From an uncultured Christensenellaceae bacterium (GTDB lineage Bacteria > Bacillota > Clostridia > Christensenellales > CAG-314), in NCBI GenBank assembly GCA_910585195.1, contig CAJUCX010000010.1, positions 1-8,658 of the forward strand: DNA of 8,658 nt, given 5' to 3'. Position 1 is the stretch's first letter, and each line of letters opens with the position of its first letter. A program made the translations under genes and the position numbers. Of this stretch, positions 5,600-8,658 are shown one piece after another. The notes below the pieces were generated by a model. The model searched no databases and was not told where the DNA came from. It saw only the letters and a program-made list of their open reading frames with translations.

Positions 5600-7907
5600 C
5601 TTTTTTTGCTCCTTTTTTCTTTATTATTTTGGTTACCGATTTTTTAATAGAGTTTACGCCTTCTTTCAGTTTTTCGTCAAAAGACGTTTTGGAAAGCGGT
5701 TTGTCAAGAATATACAGCACGGCAGGCAATATAAGCATAACGCTTATTATGGATATTATCGTGCCGCGCCCCAAGCACAGGCCTATTGACGCTATTAAAG
5801 GCTCGCTTACGATAAAGCCTATAAGAAATGACGCAACCGTCATAATTGTGCCGGAAGTTATTATCGTAGGGAATGCTTGGTTTAACGCCTCCGCAACGGT
5901 GGTCTTTTTGTCCATCGTCAGTTTTAAGTTGGAAAATCTGTTTGTAACAAGTATCGCGTAGTCTATCGTTGCGCCCATTTGTATTGCGCTTACGATTAAA
6001 TATACGAAGAAAAACAAATTGCTTCCCGTCATCGTTACGAAGCCGAAATTTATAAATATTGCGCCTTGAATTATCGCCACCAAAACGAGAGGCAACCCCC
6101 AAGACTTGAAGGTAAACAACAGAATTACGTATATAAACGCTACCGTCAAAAGGCTTATTTTTAAGTTGTCTGTTTCAAAAGAATTTGCAAGGTCGTAAGA
6201 ACTCATCGATTCGCCTGCAAATATTACGTCTGGGTAGAGGGCTTTTACTTCTTTAAGCATTGTTTCTATCAATGCAAACGTTTCTTTGCTTTCGACGGAA
6301 CTTGCAATGTTAAAAATCAATCTTGTGTAATTTTCGCCTATCAACTGCTTTTCGGCGTCCTGCAAAGTTGTTTTCAACGCGTCGAATTCTTCCTGCCTGT
6401 CGCCGTCGAGTTTTATATATCCTTTGTCGGAAAGTTCTATTGCGAAGTCTACTATATCTATAAGCGGTATCGTATAAGTGTCTATATTGTCGTTTGTTAC
6501 TATGCCGTAATTTTCGTTGTCTATGGCGTAAAAATAATAAATATATTTTGCGTCCTGCAAACTTACGTTCAAAACGTCGGCAAACTTTCTGTAAGTAAGG
6601 CTGTCGGTAAGGTATGTGTCGTCGTTTATTTTTACGTTGGCTATGCCAAGCGCAGAGTCTATCAGGTCATAGTTGCCGATAAATTCCAACACTTCGCGCT
6701 CTCTTGCATAATCGCCTTTTGGCATAAGCACGGCAAACATCGTGTCATAACCGAATATTTGTGCGACTTCCTGTTTGGCGAGTTGCGTCGCAGACGGTCT
6801 GTCTGTGTCGATGGAGTCTTGTGAATAAACGTAAGTTATGTTTGCCTGAAAATAACCGAAAACCGCAACCAACGCTATAAATATTACCGGCATGATATAT
6901 CTCGTCTTTACTACCGCTTTGCCGAGTCCCGTTATTTTAGGTACGAAGTTGCGGTGTCGGGATTTGTCCATAAGTTTTGATAGCGTAAGCAAAACGCCCG
7001 GCATAAGAAAGAAAACCGTAAATATGCTGCAAACTATGCTTTTTGCAAGCACTATGCCAAGGTCTTCGCCTAATTTCAACTGCATACATACAAGCGCAAG
7101 CAGCCCGGAAATCGTGGTAAGGCAACTGCTTAAAATTTCCGGCACGGCCTTTGACAAGGCGGAAGCAAGCGCCTGCTTTGCGTCGGGTATATGCTCTTTT
7201 TCTTCAGTGAAACGGTGGCATAAAATTATCGCGTAGTCTATTGCCAAAGCAAGCTGCAAAATTATGCAGACGGTGTTTGATATAAAGGAAATCGTGCCAA
7301 GCCAATAGTTTGTGCCCATATTGAGTATCGCCGCCACGATAAACACAACGGGGAATGCCAAAATTTCCGCAAAACTTTTGGAAGTTATAAGCAGGACTAT
7401 AAGTATTACCAAAGCGGCAAGGGCGACAATCAAAACCATATCCCGCAAAAGTTGGTCTGCAAAGTCGTTGACCAACGGCACCGGTACGGCTACGTCATAG
7501 CCGTCAAGCATAGTTATAATTTGACGATAGGCTTCTGCCGATACGGGGTCGCTGCTGTCGCCTTCAAACGATACGTTAAAGAGAGCGCAAGACTGTTTGT
7601 AGTAGTCTTCGCTGTTTTCAAATGCAAAATCTTTTACGCCGTCAAGTTGCTTTATTTGTTCGTACAGTTTTTCCGCCTGAGCGTAACTTACGTTGCGTAT
7701 CATTATTTTTGCGGCGCCGAAAGTTACAAACTCTTCGTCCATAATTTCTATCGCTTTTTTGGTGTCGGTGCTGTCCGGCAGATAGCCGTCTATGGAGTAT
7801 TCTATTTGTACTTTGGGTATGCTTATTATGCAATAAACGATTAAAGCGGCAAAAATAACAAAAAGCAACGTCCTTTGCTTAACTATAAACTCTGCAAACT
7901 TTTTCAT
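5589..7907 (-). CDS. MMPL-type RND superfamily transporter
   Basis: This 772-residue integral membrane protein has the duplicated RND layout: one membrane helix (about 13-30), a modest external loop (31-155), five helices (156-310), then helix 7 (about 335-354), a larger external loop (355-582) and five more helices (583-733), giving 12 in all. The fourth helix of each half has IDYAI (D224-Y225 and D649-Y650), the Asp-Tyr pair used for proton relay in MmpL proteins. The cytosolic tail is lysine-rich (KKSVTKIIKKKGAKKDDE). Family members export lipids, lipid-linked molecules or drugs using the proton gradient; the substrate here is unknown. It lies first in a two-gene operon with the GLUG-repeat protein, opposite a TetR regulator. 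The ATG at 7907 is the first start after an in-frame TAA. A YdfJ- or HpnN-like subfamily cannot be distinguished by eye. Confidence 0.93.
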   Translation of the reverse strand: MKKFAEFIVKQRTLLFVIFAALIVYCIISIPKVQIEYSIDGYLPDSTDTKKAIEIMDEEFVTFGAAKIMIRNVSYAQAEKLYEQIKQLDGVKDFAFENSEDYYKQSCALFNVSFEGDSSDPVSAEAYRQIITMLDGYDVAVPVPLVNDFADQLLRDMVLIVALAALVILIVLLITSKSFAEILAFPVVFIVAAILNMGTNYWLGTISFISNTVCIILQLALAIDYAIILCHRFTEEKEHIPDAKQALASALSKAVPEILSSCLTTISGLLALVCMQLKLGEDLGIVLAKSIVCSIFTVFFLMPGVLLTLSKLMDKSRHRNFVPKITGLGKAVVKTRYIMPVIFIALVAVFGYFQANITYVYSQDSIDTDRPSATQLAKQEVAQIFGYDTMFAVLMPKGDYAREREVLEFIGNYDLIDSALGIANVKINDDTYLTDSLTYRKFADVLNVSLQDAKYIYYFYAIDNENYGIVTNDNIDTYTIPLIDIVDFAIELSDKGYIKLDGDRQEEFDALKTTLQDAEKQLIGENYTRLIFNIASSVESKETFALIETMLKEVKALYPDVIFAGESMSSYDLANSFETDNLKISLLTVAFIYVILLFTFKSWGLPLVLVAIIQGAIFINFGFVTMTGSNLFFFVYLIVSAIQMGATIDYAILVTNRFSNLKLTMDKKTTVAEALNQAFPTIITSGTIMTVASFLIGFIVSEPLIASIGLCLGRGTIISIISVMLILPAVLYILDKPLSKTSFDEKLKEGVNSIKKSVTKIIKKKGAKKDDE
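5609..5614 (-). promoter_or_regulatory. Ribosome binding site of the GLUG gene inside the transporter gene
   Basis: AAGGAG on the minus strand, 9 nt before the ATG at 5599. It lies within the transporter's last codons (the Lys-Gly-Ala region of its tail), and the two genes overlap by 11 nt (5589-5599). This fixes the GLUG start and suggests translational coupling. Confidence 0.85.
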
Positions 7908-7922
7908 ATTATTGTGTTTTTA

Positions 7923-7928
7923 CCTCTT
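7923..7928 (-). promoter_or_regulatory. Distant Shine-Dalgarno of the transporter gene
   Basis: AAGAGG on the minus strand is the only purine-rich site upstream of the transporter, but it stands 15 nt before the ATG rather than the usual 5-9. No alternative in-frame start lies between, because an in-frame TAA is present. Initiation may be weak or use an A-rich leader. Confidence 0.45.
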
Positions 7929-7974
7929 AAATAATTTTATGTTCAAAAAAGTTATTTAACTTGACACCTGTATA

Positions 7975-8003
7975 ATTATATGGCAATATGTAGGCGTAAG
8001 CAA
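7975..8003 (-). promoter_or_regulatory. Promoter of the transporter/GLUG operon
   Basis: On the minus strand, TTGCTT (8003-7998) and a perfect TATAAT (7980-7975) are 17 nt apart. The predicted start is near 7968, giving a leader of about 61 nt. The -10 overlaps the TGTATAATTAT operator-like arm at 7969-7979. Confidence 0.6.
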
Positions 8004-8013
8004 TTTCAATAAT

Positions 8014-8042
8014 TATACAATTTTGTCAATATTGTATATTAT
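8014..8042 (+). promoter_or_regulatory. Promoter of the TetR-family regulator
   Basis: TATACA (8014-8019) as -35 and TATTAT (8037-8042) as -10 are 17 nt apart, with the start predicted near 8049. Both boxes fall inside the inverted repeats of the operator cluster, which suggests autoregulation. Confidence 0.45.
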
Positions 8043-8067
8043 ACACCAATTTATATAGAAGTGTATT

Positions 8068-8658
8068 ATGAAAAAAGAAGATTTAAGAGTTACAAAGACA
8101 AAAAGAGATTTGCGCTTGGCTTTGCTGCAATTATTAAAAAAATATTCATTTGAAAAAATAAGCGTAAGCGACGTTTGCAGTGAGGCGATGATAAACAGAA
8201 TGACCTTTTACAAGCACTTTGACGATAAATACGATTTGCTTAATCACACTATGGAGTCGCTTGCCGGGGAAGTCCTGCAAAGAGCGTCGGAAAAATTCAG
8301 CGCGTGCAACTTTGATGAAAACCCCGTAAAATTTTGTACTGCGCTGGTTGACGTGGTTTTGGACGAGTGTGCGGAAAATAAAGAGCTGTTGCAATCTCTT
8401 ATAGTAAAAGACGGCGGAATCGTTCAGGACCTGCTGTTTAACGTAACGCGCAAAAATATAGAAAAACTCGTTAAAGAGTTGGACAAAATAGCCGCGGCAA
8501 AATATCCTATACCTGCAATTTCATCGTTTATGACGGGCGGAATAAGTTATCTTATATATCACTGGCTTACGCACTCGGGCGAGTACACGAGAGAACAGTT
8601 TTCCAAAATGTGCAACAAATTTCTGACGGAGTTGCTGCACTCCGGCGTGTTGTTTGAA
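8068..8658 (+). CDS. TetR/AcrR family transcriptional regulator (3' end outside window)
   Basis: 197 residues are visible and the frame stays open to the window edge, so the C terminus is missing, though TetR proteins of about 190-220 residues mean little is lost. The N-terminal DNA-binding domain (about 10-58) is typical: TKRDLRLALLQLLKK, then the helix-turn-helix around SVSDVCSEAMINRMTFYKHFDDKYDLL (32-58). The C-terminal part would bind a ligand and dimerise; GGISYLIYHWL (157-167) matches a common TetR C-terminal helix pattern. AGAAG (8057-8061) stands 6 nt before the ATG, a weak Shine-Dalgarno. It is divergent from the transporter operon, and the shared spacer has inverted repeats over both promoters, so it most likely represses itself and the operon until a ligand, possibly the exported compound, binds. 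Confidence 0.92.
   Translation, partial: MKKEDLRVTKTKRDLRLALLQLLKKYSFEKISVSDVCSEAMINRMTFYKHFDDKYDLLNHTMESLAGEVLQRASEKFSACNFDENPVKFCTALVDVVLDECAENKELLQSLIVKDGGIVQDLLFNVTRKNIEKLVKELDKIAAAKYPIPAISSFMTGGISYLIYHWLTHSGEYTREQFSKMCNKFLTELLHSGVLFE

Larger units (their letters stand above)
7969..8045. promoter_or_regulatory. Candidate TetR operator cluster
   Basis: Several inverted repeats share the half-site TGTATA/TATACA. TGTATAATTAT (7969-7979) is the exact complement of ATAATTATACA (8009-8019). TATACAAT (8014-8021) and ATTGTATA (8031-8038) form an 8-bp inverted repeat with 9-nt spacing. TGTATA-T-TATACA (8033-8045) is a perfect 13-nt palindrome. They cover the transporter's -10 and the regulator's -35 and -10, which fits repression of both by the adjacent TetR protein. 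AT-rich promoters can make such symmetry by chance, so binding is inferred. Confidence 0.5.

Overview
The window looks like chromosomal DNA from a low-GC Gram-positive bacterium, most likely an uncultured Clostridia-type Firmicute. The reasons are AT-rich intergenic DNA, sigma-A-type promoters (several with an extended -10 TG), AAGGAG/GGGAGG Shine-Dalgarno sites before most genes, U-tailed hairpin terminators, and secreted proteins with Gram-positive style signal and anchor segments. TGA is used as a stop, so there is no sign of a variant code. The exact taxon cannot be read from the sequence, and a gut origin is only a guess from one bile-acid-dehydrogenase-like gene.

Left part (1-1240): a 5'-edge stretch with small palindromes is followed by a complete tRNA-Leu(CAA) with its own promoter and terminator. 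Next comes an AT-rich spacer full of AAAATCAAAAT motifs, and then a GrpB-family (nucleotidyltransferase-like) gene. Its -10 box is placed so that transcription should begin at the A of its ATG, giving a leaderless mRNA. This gene is A-richer than its neighbours, uses only AGA/CGA for arginine, and is flanked by the same low-complexity motif, which suggests recent acquisition.

Middle part (1240-3232): an unusual non-coding block (about 1305-1535) carries nested inverted repeats, two hairpins made of the same two 12-mers in swapped order, and GC-rich patches. It is either a dispersed repeat/MITE-like element or a structured RNA. It is followed by a probable two-gene operon: a short-chain dehydrogenase resembling BaiA hydroxysteroid dehydrogenases, and a 51-residue DUF4177-like protein. 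An orphan 97-residue gene of unknown function comes next. A perfect 18-bp hairpin separates these rightward genes from the leftward operon.

Right part (3248-8658): a divergent regulator/transport locus. A TetR-family regulator (cut by the window end) reads right. An RND-superfamily MMPL-type transporter and a secreted, membrane-anchored GLUG-repeat protein read left, overlapping by 11 nt so that translation is probably coupled. The 160-bp divergent spacer holds several TGTATA/TATACA half-sites lying on the predicted -10 of the transporter promoter and on the -35/-10 of the regulator promoter. This is what an autoregulated TetR repressor controlling the operon would look like. The transporter plus large cysteine-rich beta-helix surface protein under one TetR regulator is the best candidate here for an undescribed system; its substrate cannot be read from the sequence.
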